A DNA stretch of 64,000 bases, taken from contig NZ_KN046818.1 in the NCBI RefSeq assembly GCF_000742135.1, positions 4,538,295 through 4,602,294 on the forward strand, written 5' to 3'. The stretch comes from Klebsiella pneumoniae (GTDB lineage: Bacteria; Pseudomonadota; Gammaproteobacteria; Enterobacterales; Enterobacteriaceae). Shown piece after piece: positions 11,089-35,220 of this stretch; positions within the stretch are counted from its first letter, which is position 1, and the number at the start of each line of letters is the position of its first letter. The translations under genes and the position numbers were made by a program. Under the pieces are notes generated by a model. It saw nothing but the letters and a program-made list of their open reading frames with translations, searched no databases and had not been told where the DNA came from.

Positions 11089-11514
11089 TCAACGTCCGCC
11101 ATTGCCGTTGCTGGCCCCTTGTTCAAGGGCCTCAAGGATAGAACAGTAAACGCTGCTGTGCGCAGTGCCGCAACAGGCATCGTTGAGCCGCTGCAGAGAG
11201 CGGCGCATCGTCTGTAGCTCTTTAATCCGCGCCTCAACTTCACTTAATCGCGCCTGAACGATCCCTTTCGACTCCTGACAGGTATGATGCTCCGGATCGA
11301 TGCGGATCGACAATAATTCGCGGATCGCTTCCAGGGTGAAACCCAGTTGTCGGGCATAACGAATAAAGCGCAGCCGTTGAAGATCGTTATCCGAGTACAG
11401 ACGAAATCCTCCCTCGGTGCGTATGTCATGATCCATCATCTGCTGCTTTTCATAGTAGCGGATGGTATCAGGCGTCACGTCAGCCAGTTTTGCCAATTCA
11501 CCAATACGATACAT
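11089..11514 (-). CDS. zntR: Zn(II)-responsive MerR-family regulator ZntR
   Basis: 141 residues, as in E. coli. The N-terminal MerR winged helix (MYRIGELAKLADVTPDTIRYYEK) is followed by a dimerisation helix and the zinc-binding loop. Cysteines and histidines in HHTCQES and CCGTAHSSVYC match the ZntR ligands. It activates the zntA zinc exporter, which is outside this window. It lies 2 bp after yhdN. Confidence 0.95.
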   Translation of the reverse strand: MYRIGELAKLADVTPDTIRYYEKQQMMDHDIRTEGGFRLYSDNDLQRLRFIRYARQLGFTLEAIRELLSIRIDPEHHTCQESKGIVQARLSEVEARIKELQTMRRSLQRLNDACCGTAHSSVYCSILEALEQGASNGNGGR

Positions 11515-11516
11515 AT

Positions 11517-11885
11517 TTACTCCTGATTTATTTTTTGCAGCAACGCATCGGCGTACTCACCGCGTAAAAAGTCGGTGTTCAGACCTGCCTGACGTAACTT
11601 CAGCTCGAGCAGGGCAAGGCGTTTGCTAAGTTCGGCATGACGCGGATCGTCCTGACGGACGCCGTTCAGTAAGTCTGCCAGAGCCAACGCTTCTTTGCGT
11701 TGCTCCAGTTCCGGAGGAAGACATCCTGCATTTTTCAGAAGGCGATAGCCTGCCCGCAACTCCGCCGGCACATGTGAATCGTCATCGAAAGTCAGCGGTT
11801 CTCCGCTGCCGGGTAAATTATCGAACTCACCTTTGGTTTGGGCATCGAGGATATGACGTTCCGCCCACTGATCCAGCAACCACAT
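11517..11885 (-). CDS. yhdN: DUF1992 family protein YhdN
   Basis: 122 residues from the ATG at 11885, the E. coli length; the open frame reaches 11909 but similarity begins at MWLLDQWAERHI. It is a DUF1992/DnaJ-homologue subfamily C member 28-like conserved domain of unknown role. The core GEFDNLPGSGEPL and ELRAGYRLLKNAG motifs are intact. It lies directly upstream of zntR on the same strand. Confidence 0.9.
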   Translation of the reverse strand: MWLLDQWAERHILDAQTKGEFDNLPGSGEPLTFDDDSHVPAELRAGYRLLKNAGCLPPELEQRKEALALADLLNGVRQDDPRHAELSKRLALLELKLRQAGLNTDFLRGEYADALLQKINQE

Positions 11886-11952
11886 TCTACGGCTCCAGGG
11901 GATGAACAAAAAGAGTACAGATAGTGTAGTGAAATGGGGATGGGGTAGATAT

Positions 11953-11980
11953 AAAAAAACCCGCCTGGGCGGGTTTTTTT
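11953..11980. terminator. Bidirectional terminator after rplQ
   Basis: The palindrome AAAAAAACCCGCCTGGGCGGGTTTTTTT has a GC stem flanked by A and T runs, so it can terminate either strand. It lies 14 bp past the rplQ stop and ends the alpha operon. Confidence 0.9.
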
Positions 11981-11993
11981 ACGTTACTACAGA

Positions 11994-12404
<411 letters not shown>

Positions 12405-12420
12405 TTAACCTGTGATCCGG

Positions 12421-13410
12421 TTACTCGTCAGCAATGCTTGCTGGTGGCCAGTTTTCCAGGCGCATGCCCAGAGACAGTCCACGGGAAGCCAGCACGTCTT
12501 TAATCTCAGTAAGAGATTTTTTACCCAGGTTCGGCGTTTTCAGCAACTCAACCTCGGTACGCTGTACCAGATCACCGATATAGTGGATAGCTTCTGCCTT
12601 GAGGCAGTTAGCAGAGCGGACAGTCAATTCCAGATCGTCAACAGGGCGCAGCAGGATCGGATCGAATTCTGGTTTCTCTTCTTTCACTTCTGGCTGACGT
12701 ACATCACGTAGGTCAACAAAAGCTTCCAGTTGTTCAGCCAGGATGGTTGCCGCACGACGAATCGCCTCTTCAGGATCGATTGTGCCGTTGGTTTCCATTT
12801 CGATGACCAGCTTGTCCAGGTCGGTACGCTGTTCTACACGCGCAGCTTCAACATTGTAGGCAATACGCTCTACAGGGCTGTAGCAGGCGTCGACCAGCAG
12901 ACGGCCGATTGGGCGCTCATCTTCTTCCGAATGAATTCGGGCAGAAGCCGGCACATAACCGCGACCGCGCTGAACTTTGATACGCATGCTAATAGCAGCG
13001 TTCTCATCAGTCAGGTGGCAAATCACGTGCTGCGGCTTGACGATTTCGACATCACCGTCGTGGGTAATGTCGGCTGCGGTCACAGGGCCAATGCCAGATT
13101 TATTCAAAGTAAGGATGACTTCATCTTTACCCTGAACTCTCACCGCCAGCCCTTTCAGGTTGAGCAGGATTTCAAGGATGTCTTCCTGAACGCCTTCTTT
13201 GGTGCTGTACTCGTGCAGTACACCATCAATCTCAACCTCGGTCACCGCGCAACCCGGCATCGATGAGAGCAGAATACGGCGCAGTGCGTTACCCAGAGTA
13301 TGGCCGAAGCCACGCTCTAAAGGCTCAAGGGTCACCTTGGCGTGCGTCGAACTCACTTGCTCGATATCGACCAGGCGCGGTTTTAGAAACTCTGTCACAG
13401 AACCCTGCAT
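12421..13410 (-). CDS. rpoA: RNA polymerase alpha subunit
   Basis: 329 residues, identical in length to E. coli. The N-terminal dimerisation/assembly domain (1-235) is joined by a linker to the C-terminal domain (about 250-329) that contacts UP elements and activators such as CRP. The DNA-binding stretch [12 protein letters not shown] containing Arg265 is intact. It lies between rpsD and rplQ. Confidence 0.99.
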
Positions 13411-13435
13411 TGTGTCCTCTCTTTGGTACTAAGCT

Positions 13436-14482
<1,047 letters not shown>

Positions 14483-14495
14483 TCAATCACCCCGA

Positions 14496-14852
14496 TTATT
14501 TCTTGATCGGTTTACGCGGACCCTTACGGGTACGTGCGTTGGTCTTGGTACGCTGACCGCGAACCGGGAGACCACGACGATGACGCAAACCACGGTAGCA
14601 ACCAAGGTCCATCAGACGCTTGATGCTCAGGGTGATTTCACGGCGCAGATCACCTTCAACGACAAATTTACCTACTGCTTCACGCAGAATATCAATTTGT
14701 TCTTCAGACAGCTCACTGATCTTAACATTTTCAGCGATGCCCGTTTCAGCGCAGATGGCTTTAGAACGGGTTTTGCCGATACCGAAAATAGCGGTTAAAG
14801 CGATAACGGTATGTTTGTGATCAGGAATGTTAATGCCTGCTATACGGGCCAC
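14496..14852 (-). CDS. rpsM: 30S ribosomal protein S13
   Basis: 118 residues, a head protein contacting the P-site tRNA and 50S bridges. It begins with GTG, as in E. coli; this start lies inside the S4-binding leader structure. The tail [19 protein letters not shown] contacts tRNA. It is the first gene of the alpha operon. Confidence 0.99.
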   Translation of the reverse strand: MARIAGINIPDHKHTVIALTAIFGIGKTRSKAICAETGIAENVKISELSEEQIDILREAVGKFVVEGDLRREITLSIKRLMDLGCYRGLRHRRGLPVRGQRTKTNARTRKGPRKPIKK

Positions 14853-14945
14853 TATGCACTCCTACTATTTAATATGTACGCACCATGCTGAAAAGCCCGT
14901 TTTCAGGATACTCAAATGGAAACGTACAGACATACAAAAGATTGG
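14853..14945 (-). promoter_or_regulatory. Alpha operon leader with S4 translational-repression pseudoknot
   Basis: The roughly 90-nt leader before the GTG of rpsM matches the E. coli alpha leader as I remember it, including CTGAAAACGGGCTTTTCAG, a clear hairpin, and a GGAG ribosome site before GTG. In E. coli S4 binds this nested pseudoknot and traps the 30S subunit. I infer the same mechanism from sequence conservation. Confidence 0.75.
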
Positions 14946-14951
14946 CTGGCT

Positions 14952-14980
14952 AATCTAGCCAGCTCAATCCAACTTTGCAA
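14952..14980 (-). promoter_or_regulatory. Alpha operon promoter
   Basis: Minus-strand -35 TTGCAA (14975-14980) and -10 TAGATT (14952-14957) with a 17-bp spacer. The -10 lies within an inverted repeat (14945-14963, GCTGGCTA/TAGCCAGC). On the same strand a short TCTTTT follows, so the repeat may also weaken spc read-through. Confidence 0.75.
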
Positions 14981-14998
14981 GAAAAATATGCGAAAAAA

Positions 14999-15148
<150 letters not shown>

Positions 15149-16480
15149 TTAACGGCCGTAGCCTTTCAGGTTCGCCTTCTTCAATGCAGACTCATACTGA
15201 CTGGACATCATCAGAGTTTGCACTTGAGCCATAAAGTCCATAATCACGACAACAACGATAAGCAGCGAGGTCCCACCGAAGTAGAACGGCACTTTCATCG
15301 CGTCACGCATGAACTCCGGGATCAGGCAGATAAAAGTAATGTACAACGCACCAACCAGAGTCAGGCGAGTCATCACTTTATCGATATACTTCGCCGTTTG
15401 CTCTCCCGGACGAATTCCTGGTACAAATGCACCGGACTTCTTCAGGTTATCTGCTGTTTCACGCGGGTTGAAAACCAACGCCGTGTAGAAGAAACAGAAG
15501 AAGATGATTGCAGACGCATAGAGTAACACATAAAGCGGTTGCCCAGGCTGCAAATACAGCGAAATTGTTGTCAGCCAGTTCCAACCAGTACCACCCCCGA
15601 ACCATGACGTGATGGTTGCCGGGAACAGTATAATACTGGAAGCGAAGATTGCCGGGATTACCCCCGCCATATTCACTTTCAGCGGTAAATGTGTGCTCTG
15701 TGCAGCATAGACACGACGACCCTGTTGACGTTTCGCGTAGTTTACCACAATGCGGCGTTGACCACGCTCAACGAATACAACAAAGAAGGTCACTGCAAAT
15801 ACTAATACTGCAACCAACAGCAACAGGAGGAAGTGCAGGTCGCCTTGACGCGCTTGCTCGATAGTATGGGCGATGGCCGGCGGGAGTCCCGCAACGATAC
15901 CGGCGAAGATAATGATCGAGATACCGTTACCGATACCACGTTCAGTGATCTGTTCGCCGAGCCACATCAGGAACATAGTCCCTGTGACCAGACTAACAAC
16001 AGCAGTGAAATAGAATGCAAAGCCTGGATTAATCACCAGGCCTTGCATACCAGGCATATTCGGCAGACCGGTAGCAATACCGATCGACTGGAATATCGCC
16101 AGCACCAGAGTACCGTAGCGGGTGTACTGGCTGATCTTACGACGACCAGACTCACCTTCTTTCTTCAGTTCCGCCAGCGGTTGATAAACCACCGTCAGCA
16201 GCTGCACGATGATCGATGCCGAAATGTACGGCATAATCCCCAGCGCAAAGATAGAAGCACGGCTGAGAGCACCACCAGAGAACATGTTGAACATTTCAAT
16301 GATGGTGCCTCGCTGTTGCTCAAGCAGTTTGGCAAGTACAGCGGCATCAATACCAGGGATCGGAATAAAAGAGCCAATACGGAACACTATCAGCGCACCG
16401 ACCACAAACAGAAGTCTGCGTTTCAGTTCGCCAAGGCCACCTTTGGCACTTTGAAAATCTAATCCCGGTTGTTTAGCCAT
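15149..16480 (-). CDS. secY: Preprotein translocase subunit SecY
   Basis: 443 residues with ten membrane segments. It is the channel of the SecYEG translocon for export and membrane insertion. The plug/TM2a region, the cytoplasmic loop with [19 protein letters not shown] (ribosome and SecA contact) and the C-terminal [10 protein letters not shown] are recognisable. It lies 7 bp after rplO in the spc operon. Confidence 0.99.
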   Translation of the reverse strand: MAKQPGLDFQSAKGGLGELKRRLLFVVGALIVFRIGSFIPIPGIDAAVLAKLLEQQRGTIIEMFNMFSGGALSRASIFALGIMPYISASIIVQLLTVVYQPLAELKKEGESGRRKISQYTRYGTLVLAIFQSIGIATGLPNMPGMQGLVINPGFAFYFTAVVSLVTGTMFLMWLGEQITERGIGNGISIIIFAGIVAGLPPAIAHTIEQARQGDLHFLLLLLVAVLVFAVTFFVVFVERGQRRIVVNYAKRQQGRRVYAAQSTHLPLKVNMAGVIPAIFASSIILFPATITSWFGGGTGWNWLTTISLYLQPGQPLYVLLYASAIIFFCFFYTALVFNPRETADNLKKSGAFVPGIRPGEQTAKYIDKVMTRLTLVGALYITFICLIPEFMRDAMKVPFYFGGTSLLIVVVVIMDFMAQVQTLMMSSQYESALKKANLKGYGR

Positions 16481-16487
16481 CTGCTAC

Positions 16488-17621
<1,134 letters not shown>

Positions 17622-17626
17622 CTACC

Positions 17627-18934
<1,308 letters not shown>

Positions 18935-18961
18935 TTACTCCCGTGATTCAATTGGTGACAA

Positions 18962-19276
<315 letters not shown>

Positions 19277-19281
19277 CTACC

Positions 19282-20544
<1,263 letters not shown>

Positions 20545-20611
20545 CTAATGTCAACTACTACTGAGACCCGAAAATTAGGGTCGTTAAAAAGCCCCATATC
20601 GAGGGCGCGGC

Positions 20612-20620
20612 ATTATAACA
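20612..20620 (-). promoter_or_regulatory. spc operon promoter, extended -10
   Basis: Minus strand shows TGTTATAAT: the -10 TATAAT at 20612-20617 with the upstream TGn of an extended -10. No good -35 is visible at 17 bp. It is the only strong promoter element in the 165-bp spacer between rpsQ and rplN. Confidence 0.7.
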
Positions 20621-20640
20621 CCACAAACCAGATATGGGTA

Positions 20641-20674
20641 GAAAAAATAAACGGCTCATCGCTGAGCCGTTTAT
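20641..20674 (-). terminator. S10 operon terminator
   Basis: A perfect 12-bp stem ATAAACGGCTCA/TGAGCCGTTTAT (20647-20658 and 20663-20674) encloses a 4-nt loop. On the minus strand it is followed by a T-run. It ends the S10 transcript 23 bp after the rpsQ stop, just before the spc promoter. Confidence 0.88.
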
Positions 20675-20697
20675 CCGTATCGAGAATGCGTACTCTA

Positions 20698-22623
<1,926 letters not shown>

Positions 22624-22628
22624 CTACC

Positions 22629-22910
<282 letters not shown>

Positions 22911-22923
22911 TTATCCTCTAAAA

Positions 22924-25319
<2,396 letters not shown>

Positions 25320-25339
25320 TCAATCGCTCGATGACCTGA

Positions 25340-25821
<482 letters not shown>

Positions 25822-25827
25822 CCGCGC

Positions 25828-25855
25828 ATTATACGCAAATTCTGGCGCGACGCAA
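25828..25855 (-). promoter_or_regulatory. S10 operon promoter
   Basis: Minus-strand -35 TTGCGT (25850-25855), 16-bp spacer, -10 TATAAT (25828-25833) and a GCGC discriminator, the stringent-control pattern shared with rRNA promoters. Confidence 0.8.
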
Positions 25856-25998
25856 GTGCTGTTTAGAAAATCATCACCAGGATTTGCGCGCCTTCGCGTT
25901 AGCGCGCTGTACGGGGCTGCAATGCGGAGTAAGAGTGCGGATTGTGGGATCCATTCCCGGAAAATGCCTTTTGTGCTGAACGGGAGAGGATGAGCATA

Positions 25999-26520
25999 GT
26001 GACGCAATGTTCATCGATCATTGCGGGGTCAACTATGCTCGCCGCCCTCCCCTTCTTGCTGTGCTATAGCGGTTTGACCGTGGCATTATGCCACCAGGAT
26101 CTGCGCCACGGTCTGTTGCCCGACCGTTACACCTGTCCCCTGCTGTGGAGTGGTTTACTTTTTTATCTCTGTCTGGCGCCGCACCAGCTGCATGATGCCG
26201 TCTGGGGGGCGATAGCGGGCTATCTCTCTTTGGCTGCGATTTACTGGCTATACCGCGGTATCCGCGGCTATGAAGGGTTGGGTTATGGAGATATAAAATA
26301 TCTTGCCGCCCTCGGCGCCTGGCATGGCTGGCGGTTACTGCCGCAGTTGGTCCTGGTTGCCTCACTACTCGCCGGCATAGCGTGGGCAGGAGCAGGTTTA
26401 TACGCCAGTTGCGGCGGGAGGAGCAAATGGAGAAGAAGCAACCCGCTGCCGTTTGGGCCATTCCTGGCGGCCGCGGGTTTTTGGTGCGGGTGGCAGACGC
26501 TGGCTAATCTGACACTTTGA
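25999..26520 (+). CDS. Small A24-family prepilin peptidase
   Basis: 173-residue membrane protein with several hydrophobic segments. The two catalytic aspartates of type IV prepilin peptidases are present: Asp34 in [10 protein letters not shown] and Asp98 in GLGYGDIK. The N-terminal methylase domain with its zinc cysteines, found in full PilD/GspO enzymes of about 225-290 residues, is missing, so cleavage without N-methylation is likely. GTG 25999 is preferred because GGAGAGG lies 9 bp upstream; ATG 25990 in the same frame is the alternative. In E. coli gspO occupies this place beside bfr. The 3' end overlaps convergent bfr by 17 bp. No pseudopilin or secretion gene is nearby. Confidence 0.8.
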   Translation: MTQCSSIIAGSTMLAALPFLLCYSGLTVALCHQDLRHGLLPDRYTCPLLWSGLLFYLCLAPHQLHDAVWGAIAGYLSLAAIYWLYRGIRGYEGLGYGDIKYLAALGAWHGWRLLPQLVLVASLLAGIAWAGAGLYASCGGRSKWRRSNPLPFGPFLAAAGFWCGWQTLANLTL

Positions 26521-26980
26521 TCTGCGACTGCAGGTAATTTTGCAGACCGATTTTGCCAATCAAATCGAGTTCGGTTTCCAGCCAGTCGATATGGCCTTCT
26601 TCATCCGCCAGGATCTCAATCATCATATCGCGGCTGACGTAGTCATGGACGCTGTCGGCATAGGCAATAGCCTCACGCAAATTTTGCGCCCCTTCCAGCT
26701 CCAGCCTCAAATCGGACCGCAGCATCTCTTCCACATCTTCACCGATGCCAAGTTTGCCGAGATCCTGCAGATTAGGGATACCTTCGAGAAAAAGAATACG
26801 CTCGATATACTTATCGGCGTGCTTCATTTCGTCGATGGATTCGTGGTACTCAATATCGTTGAGGCGCATCAGGCCCCAATTTTTAAACATTCTCGCATGA
26901 AGAAAGTACTGATTAATTGCGACTAGCTCATTTCCCAATAATTTATTGAGATAACTTATGATTTTGACATCACCTTTCAT
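26504..26980 (-). CDS. bfr: Bacterioferritin
   Basis: 158 residues. The 24-mer haem-containing ferritin stores iron. Ferroxidase ligands are visible in the four-helix bundle (the [18 protein letters not shown] and [10 protein letters not shown] segments), and the haem-ligand Met is near residue 52 in this helix. It lies 73 bp downstream of bfd, its iron-release partner. Confidence 0.97.
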   Translation of the reverse strand: MKGDVKIISYLNKLLGNELVAINQYFLHARMFKNWGLMRLNDIEYHESIDEMKHADKYIERILFLEGIPNLQDLGKLGIGEDVEEMLRSDLRLELEGAQNLREAIAYADSVHDYVSRDMMIEILADEEGHIDWLETELDLIGKIGLQNYLQSQIKVSD

Positions 26981-27053
26981 TATATAGTCCCTCCGCTTCC
27001 ACTCATTGAAGCGTAGTCCGGCCTATAGGGATGTCAAAAGAGAAGCGTGGACT

Positions 27054-27248
27054 TCAGGCGATTTCTTTGAATTCCGGCATGGTGGTTAATTCATCTTCCA
27101 TCACTTCACGCGCGGCACGAACACACTTACCGCATTGATTTCCCACGGGAACAAACTTACGTAATTGCTGAAAAGATTGCGGTTGAAACTGGCGCACAAC
27201 CTGACGAATTTTTTTATCGCTGACGCCATTGCACAAACAAACGTACAT
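27054..27248 (-). CDS. bfd: Bacterioferritin-associated ferredoxin
   Basis: 64 residues with a [2Fe-2S] site from CLC near the N terminus and CGKC later, the CxC...CxxC pattern of BFD domains. It docks on Bfr and passes electrons to release stored iron. A Fur box precedes it, as expected for a gene needed in iron starvation. Confidence 0.96.
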   Translation of the reverse strand: MYVCLCNGVSDKKIRQVVRQFQPQSFQQLRKFVPVGNQCGKCVRAAREVMEDELTTMPEFKEIA

Positions 27249-27275
27249 AGAAACTCCCGTTTAATTTATGCACAA

Positions 27276-27300
27276 ATATTAAATGAGAATGGTTATGATT
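27276..27300 (-). promoter_or_regulatory. Fur box upstream of bfd
   Basis: On the minus strand AATCATAACCATTCTCATTT resembles the Fur consensus of AAT-rich hexamer repeats (NATWAT units). It sits about 30-50 bp before the bfd ATG, where it would block the promoter in iron-replete cells. This is a visual match. Confidence 0.65.
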
Positions 27301-27385
27301 ACAATAGACCATTTGCTCATTATCCGCCGCAACGCACGATATGAATAGCCAGCAAAAATCCGTTTTTCGCTGAATGACAGACAGC

Positions 27386-27411
27386 AAAAAGGGCGCCGAA
27401 GCGCCCTTTTT
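27386..27411. terminator. str operon terminator
   Basis: AAAAAGGGCGC, the loop CGAA and GCGCCCTTTTT form a symmetrical stem that can terminate both strands. It lies 18 bp past the tuf stop. Confidence 0.9.
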
Positions 27412-27428
27412 AATTCAAAGCTAACGAA

Positions 27429-30809
<3,381 letters not shown>

Positions 30810-30893
30810 TTATTTCTTTAGGCGTTCAGTTAAGTTATCCAGAGCGGGCGACTCATCTGAAGCGCCCGCCTGGTGACTATGACTCCGAAGGGA

Positions 30894-31886
<993 letters not shown>

Positions 31887-31908
31887 TCATATATTATGAG
31901 GACGCAGA

Positions 31909-31937
31909 ATTTTAGGGCGGTGCCGAAAAGGTGTCAA
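31909..31937 (-). promoter_or_regulatory. str operon promoter
   Basis: Minus-strand -35 TTGACA (31932-31937), 17-bp spacer and -10 TAAAAT (31909-31914). It lies about 75 bp before the rpsL ATG, just past the tusB stop. Confidence 0.85.
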
Positions 31938-31959
31938 GAAATATACAACGATCCCGCCA

Positions 31960-32247
31960 TCACCAGGCCAACTGACCGGCATGTTTGACTGTGAGTCTGA
32001 CGAAATCAGTATAGCTAACCCTGCCGACACTGTCCGCAATTTGACCAGCCAGCCCGCGGGCGTCAACGTCGTCTTGCAGCACGTATAGGGTTATGGGGGC
32101 GGATTGCAGGATCTCAAGGAAGCGACCATCGGCGATGGCCGCGGTGACGCCGTCAGACAGTAGTACCAGATCGTCGCCGTGCTCCATCAAACGAAGCATC
32201 GCTGCGATGTCGGCATGCCAGGGGGAAACACTGAGCGTATGGAGCAT
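31960..32247 (-). CDS. tusB: Sulfurtransferase complex subunit TusB
   Basis: 95 residues, DsrH-like. It is part of the TusBCD heterohexamer that relays sulfur from TusA to TusE for the 2-thiouridine of mnm5s2U34 in tRNA. It is the last of tusDCB, 7 bp after tusC. Confidence 0.95.
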   Translation of the reverse strand: MLHTLSVSPWHADIAAMLRLMEHGDDLVLLSDGVTAAIADGRFLEILQSAPITLYVLQDDVDARGLAGQIADSVGRVSYTDFVRLTVKHAGQLAW

Positions 32248-32254
32248 GGGGGCC

Positions 32255-32614
32255 TCAGAAACGCAAAATCACATCAAATTCATGCAGACGGGCGCGCAGG
32301 GCATCCGGCGCCAGGCATTCGACATCCACCACCCACGGGGTCGCGGGATCCAGGCCGCGCTCTCGCGCTGAGTCGGCGCACAGCCAGCACTGGTCGATAT
32401 CATATAGCGACAGCAATTTAAAGGTAGCGATGTAGTCGCGGGCCAGCACAGCGCCAGGCCGCTGTTCGGGTAACAGCTGAAACACGCCGTCGCCCACAAA
32501 AAACACGCCAATATCGTCGGTGAGCGCGGAGGTTGCTAATAAGGCATCGAGGCCTTCCCTGCCAGCGGCGCTGCCGTGCGGCGCAGAGGAAAATACAAAA
32601 GCCACACGTTTCAT
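32255..32614 (-). CDS. tusC: Sulfurtransferase complex subunit TusC
   Basis: 119 residues, DsrF-like subunit of TusBCD. The start at 32614 ([20 protein letters not shown]) is chosen because it gives the E. coli length and shares one base with the tusD stop; the frame is open eight codons further. Confidence 0.94.
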   Translation of the reverse strand: MKRVAFVFSSAPHGSAAGREGLDALLATSALTDDIGVFFVGDGVFQLLPEQRPGAVLARDYIATFKLLSLYDIDQCWLCADSARERGLDPATPWVVDVECLAPDALRARLHEFDVILRF

Positions 32615-33000
32615 CAGAACTGCACCATCCGATCGCAAGTAAGCGCCGCTTCCGCTAGCGCGCCGAGCCCGCTCAAGGTAAAACCCGGCTGCAAATTGTG
32701 GCCAGGCAGAGCGAGCTGTTGCGCTTCGCGTTCGTCCGTTACGCCACGACGCAGGGCGGCCGCCACGCAGATATGCAGCGCGACGCCGTGCTCATCGTGG
32801 AGGGATTGCCACCCGCGCACCAGATCGAACTCATCGCTGGCGGGCGCCGTCAACTGGTTAGCGTTAAGCACGCCTTCGCGATAGAAAAAAACGCACGCCA
32901 GCTCATGGCCTTCCTGCAGCACGGCCTGGGCAAATTGCCAGGCGCTGCTCGCCTGCTGCGTGCCATAGGCTGGGCCGGTCACCGTGAGGGCAAAACGCAT
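32614..33000 (-). CDS. tusD: Sulfurtransferase complex subunit TusD
   Basis: 128 residues, DsrE-like catalytic subunit. The sulfur-carrying cysteine in the [12 protein letters not shown] segment matches the active Cys78 region of TusD. The gene shares one base with both yheO and tusC, so the run is translationally coupled. Confidence 0.95.
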   Translation of the reverse strand: MRFALTVTGPAYGTQQASSAWQFAQAVLQEGHELACVFFYREGVLNANQLTAPASDEFDLVRGWQSLHDEHGVALHICVAAALRRGVTDEREAQQLALPGHNLQPGFTLSGLGALAEAALTCDRMVQF

Positions 33001-33722
33001 TACTTATCCAGCCCCTGGAAATCGCCGCTTTTGAACTGGCGAATATAGAGGTAAACGGTGTGCTTGGAGATGTTCAGACGATCGGCTACCTGGTTAATAG
33101 CGTCTTTAATATCGAAGATCCCTTTCTCATAGAGATTCAGCACGATTTGACGGTTTTTCGCATTGTTAGACACGCTGCGATCGGCATTCACCTCTTCAAT
33201 GGTGAACTCCAGCGTCTGGGCGACCAGATCGTCTACCGAAGAAGCAAAGTTCACCGGCGAGTTCACTTCAGGCGTTTCTGGCGGAATAAAGGTGCTCATG
33301 ATCTGGGAAAACGGCACATCCAGATTCATGTTGATACACAGCAGACCAATCACCCGGTGATCGCGGTTGCGAATGGCAATCGTCACCGACTTCATCAGTA
33401 CGCCGCTTTTAGCACGGGTAAAGTAGCATTTGGAAACGCTGCTATCGGCGCCCGTCATATCGTGCAGCATGCGCAGCGCAAGATCGGTAATCGGTGAACC
33501 GATTTGGCGGCCGGTATGTTCACCATTGGCGATACGGATGGCAGAGCATTTCAGATCCTGCAAAGAATGCAGCACGATTTCACAGTGCGAACCGATGAGC
33601 ATCGCCAACCCGTCCACTACCGCTTCATAAGATTTGAGAATATCGAAATCGGTCTGGTCAAAGGGACGTTGATCCAGCAGGTCAAGCTCGCTGGTTTCAT
33701 TGGTTAAAAGCGACCTGGACAT
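33000..33722 (-). CDS. yheO: YheO-family transcriptional regulator (PAS-like and HTH domains)
   Basis: 240 residues from the ATG at 33722, as in E. coli; four codons of open frame upstream are left out. An N-terminal YheO/PAS-like sensory domain (about 25-135) precedes a C-terminal HTH_22 helix-turn-helix (about 195-235, [22 protein letters not shown]). The ligand and targets are unknown to me. Coupling with tusDCB suggests co-expression. Confidence 0.92.
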   Translation of the reverse strand: MSRSLLTNETSELDLLDQRPFDQTDFDILKSYEAVVDGLAMLIGSHCEIVLHSLQDLKCSAIRIANGEHTGRQIGSPITDLALRMLHDMTGADSSVSKCYFTRAKSGVLMKSVTIAIRNRDHRVIGLLCINMNLDVPFSQIMSTFIPPETPEVNSPVNFASSVDDLVAQTLEFTIEEVNADRSVSNNAKNRQIVLNLYEKGIFDIKDAINQVADRLNISKHTVYLYIRQFKSGDFQGLDK

Positions 33723-33848
33723 GAAAAAAAGCACTCCTTTTCAGGAGCCTGTCGTTATTGTCAGGGCAGGCTCATCATCATTATTAAGCTATCTAAAGTA
33801 ATACAGCGCCTGAGGATCTTTCCAGTTTTAATTATATCTGCGCTCAAT

Positions 33849-33880
33849 AAAAAAGCCGCCGCCTCTGACGAGACGGCGGC
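33849..33880 (-). terminator. fkpA terminator
   Basis: Minus-strand GCCGCCG pairs with CGGCGGC around a short loop that can itself pair, followed by a run of six T. It lies about 10 bp after the fkpA stop. Confidence 0.85.
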
Positions 33881-33890
33881 CTGAACCTGA

Positions 33891-34721
33891 TTACTTCTTA
33901 GCGTCAGCTTTCGCGTCCGCGGCTTTCGCATCGCCTGCGGCTTCCGGCTGTGCATCTGCCTTCGGCGCCGGTTTGATATCCAGCAGTTCTACATCAAAGA
34001 CCAGCGTAGAGTTGGCCGGGATGCCCGGGACGCCAGTTTTACCGTAGGCCAGGTCCGGCGGAATAACCAGCTTGATTTTGCCGCCTTTCTTGATGTTCTT
34101 CAGGCCTTCAGTCCAGCCCGGGATCACGCCGTCGAGACGGAAAGAGAGCGGCTCGCCGCGAGTATAAGAGTTATCAAACTCTTTACCGTCGATCAGGGTA
34201 CCTTTGTAGTTTACCACCACGGTATCGCTGTCTTTCGGCGCATCGCCAGCGCCTTCTTTCTCGACTTTATACAGCAGGCCAGTTTTTGAGGTTTTCACGC
34301 CCTTCTCTTTGGCAAAGTTGTCACGGAAAGCTTTGCCTTTGGCTTCGTTCTCAGTGGCGTCTTTTTCCATTTTCTGCTGAGCCGCGGTCTTCACGCGCGT
34401 TTCAAAGGCCTGCAGAGTCTGTTCGATCTCCTGGTCGGACAGTTTGCTCTTATCGGCAAACGCGTCCTGTACGCCGGCGATCAGCTGGGATTTATCCAGC
34501 TTAATGCCCAGCTTCTCTTGTTCTTTCAGGGAGTTTTCCATGTAACGCCCCAGGGACGCGCCCAGCGCATAGGCCGATTTCTGATCGTCATTTTTAAATG
34601 CCGATTTACTCTCAGCCGCCGGGGCTGCCTTCGTTGCCGTATCTGCAGCGAAGGTCAGCGGTGCATTCAGGGCGACGGCCATTGTGGTCGCCAGCAGCGT
34701 TACTTTAAACAGTGATTTCAT
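33891..34721 (-). CDS. fkpA: Periplasmic FKBP-type peptidyl-prolyl isomerase FkpA
   Basis: 276 residues. A signal peptide (about 1-25, ending ...LTFAADTA) precedes the helical dimerisation/chaperone domain and a C-terminal FKBP domain (about 140-250; FDNSYTRGEPLSFRLDGVIPG). It assists folding of envelope proteins. The start at 34721 begins MKSLFKVTLLATTMAV; longer open frame to 34772 is not supported. The Ala/Lys/Asp-rich tail is slightly longer than in E. coli. In E. coli it belongs to the sigma-E regulon; I could not identify a convincing sigma-E promoter here. Confidence 0.95.
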   Translation of the reverse strand: MKSLFKVTLLATTMAVALNAPLTFAADTATKAAPAAESKSAFKNDDQKSAYALGASLGRYMENSLKEQEKLGIKLDKSQLIAGVQDAFADKSKLSDQEIEQTLQAFETRVKTAAQQKMEKDATENEAKGKAFRDNFAKEKGVKTSKTGLLYKVEKEGAGDAPKDSDTVVVNYKGTLIDGKEFDNSYTRGEPLSFRLDGVIPGWTEGLKNIKKGGKIKLVIPPDLAYGKTGVPGIPANSTLVFDVELLDIKPAPKADAQPEAAGDAKAADAKADAKK

Positions 34722-34943
34722 CCATTTCTCCAGGGCCGGGGCCTCTCGCCCCAGGGTTATCGTAAAAAGCAAAAAACGTACTATAGAACGTTGCCATTAA
34801 AATCTACATACGGACGTTCCTGAATATCGCCTCTTTTAGGACTATTTTTGTATGAATAAGTTTCCTGTACGGCGCAGCGATGCTGCGCGCCAGGGGAAAC
34901 TTAAGTAGAATCCGCCCGCAGGATCAGACTAAAGAGGTTACCC

Positions 34944-35162
34944 ATGCACGATAGCACATTAGAAACGCGCCTTGCGGAGCTGGAAAGCCGGCTGGCGTTT
35001 CAGGAAATCACCATCGAAGACCTCAACAAAACCGTGACCGCCCACGAGATCGAGATGGCGAAGATGCGGGAGCATATGCGTCTGATGATCGAGAAGCTTA
35101 AGGCGACCCAACCCTCCCATATCGCCTCCCAGGCGGAAGAGACGCCACCGCCGCACTATTGA
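34944..35162 (+). CDS. slyX: Coiled-coil protein SlyX
   Basis: 72 residues, almost entirely a predicted coiled coil with heptad-like Leu/Ile spacing, ending PPHY as in the SlyX family. Its function is unknown. It is a single gene between fkpA and slyD, both convergent or divergent to it, with a GAGG ribosome site before the ATG. Confidence 0.93.
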   Translation: MHDSTLETRLAELESRLAFQEITIEDLNKTVTAHEIEMAKMREHMRLMIEKLKATQPSHIASQAEETPPPHY

Positions 35163-35167
35163 GGCGT

Positions 35168-35194
35168 AAAAAAAGCGGGTTTCCCCGCTTTTTT
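35168..35194. terminator. Bidirectional terminator between slyX and slyD
   Basis: AAAAAAGCGGG, the loop TTTC and CCCGCTTTTTT form a stem flanked by A/T runs. It serves convergent slyX and slyD. Confidence 0.9.
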
Positions 35195-35220
35195 GTCGTC
35201 TTCGTGCCGAAGCGCAAAGA

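Noticed and set aside
34722-34860. Sigma-E promoter for fkpA
   Set aside because: A GGAACG sequence is visible on the minus strand, but no -10 like TCTGA stands at 15-17 bp, so I could not support it.
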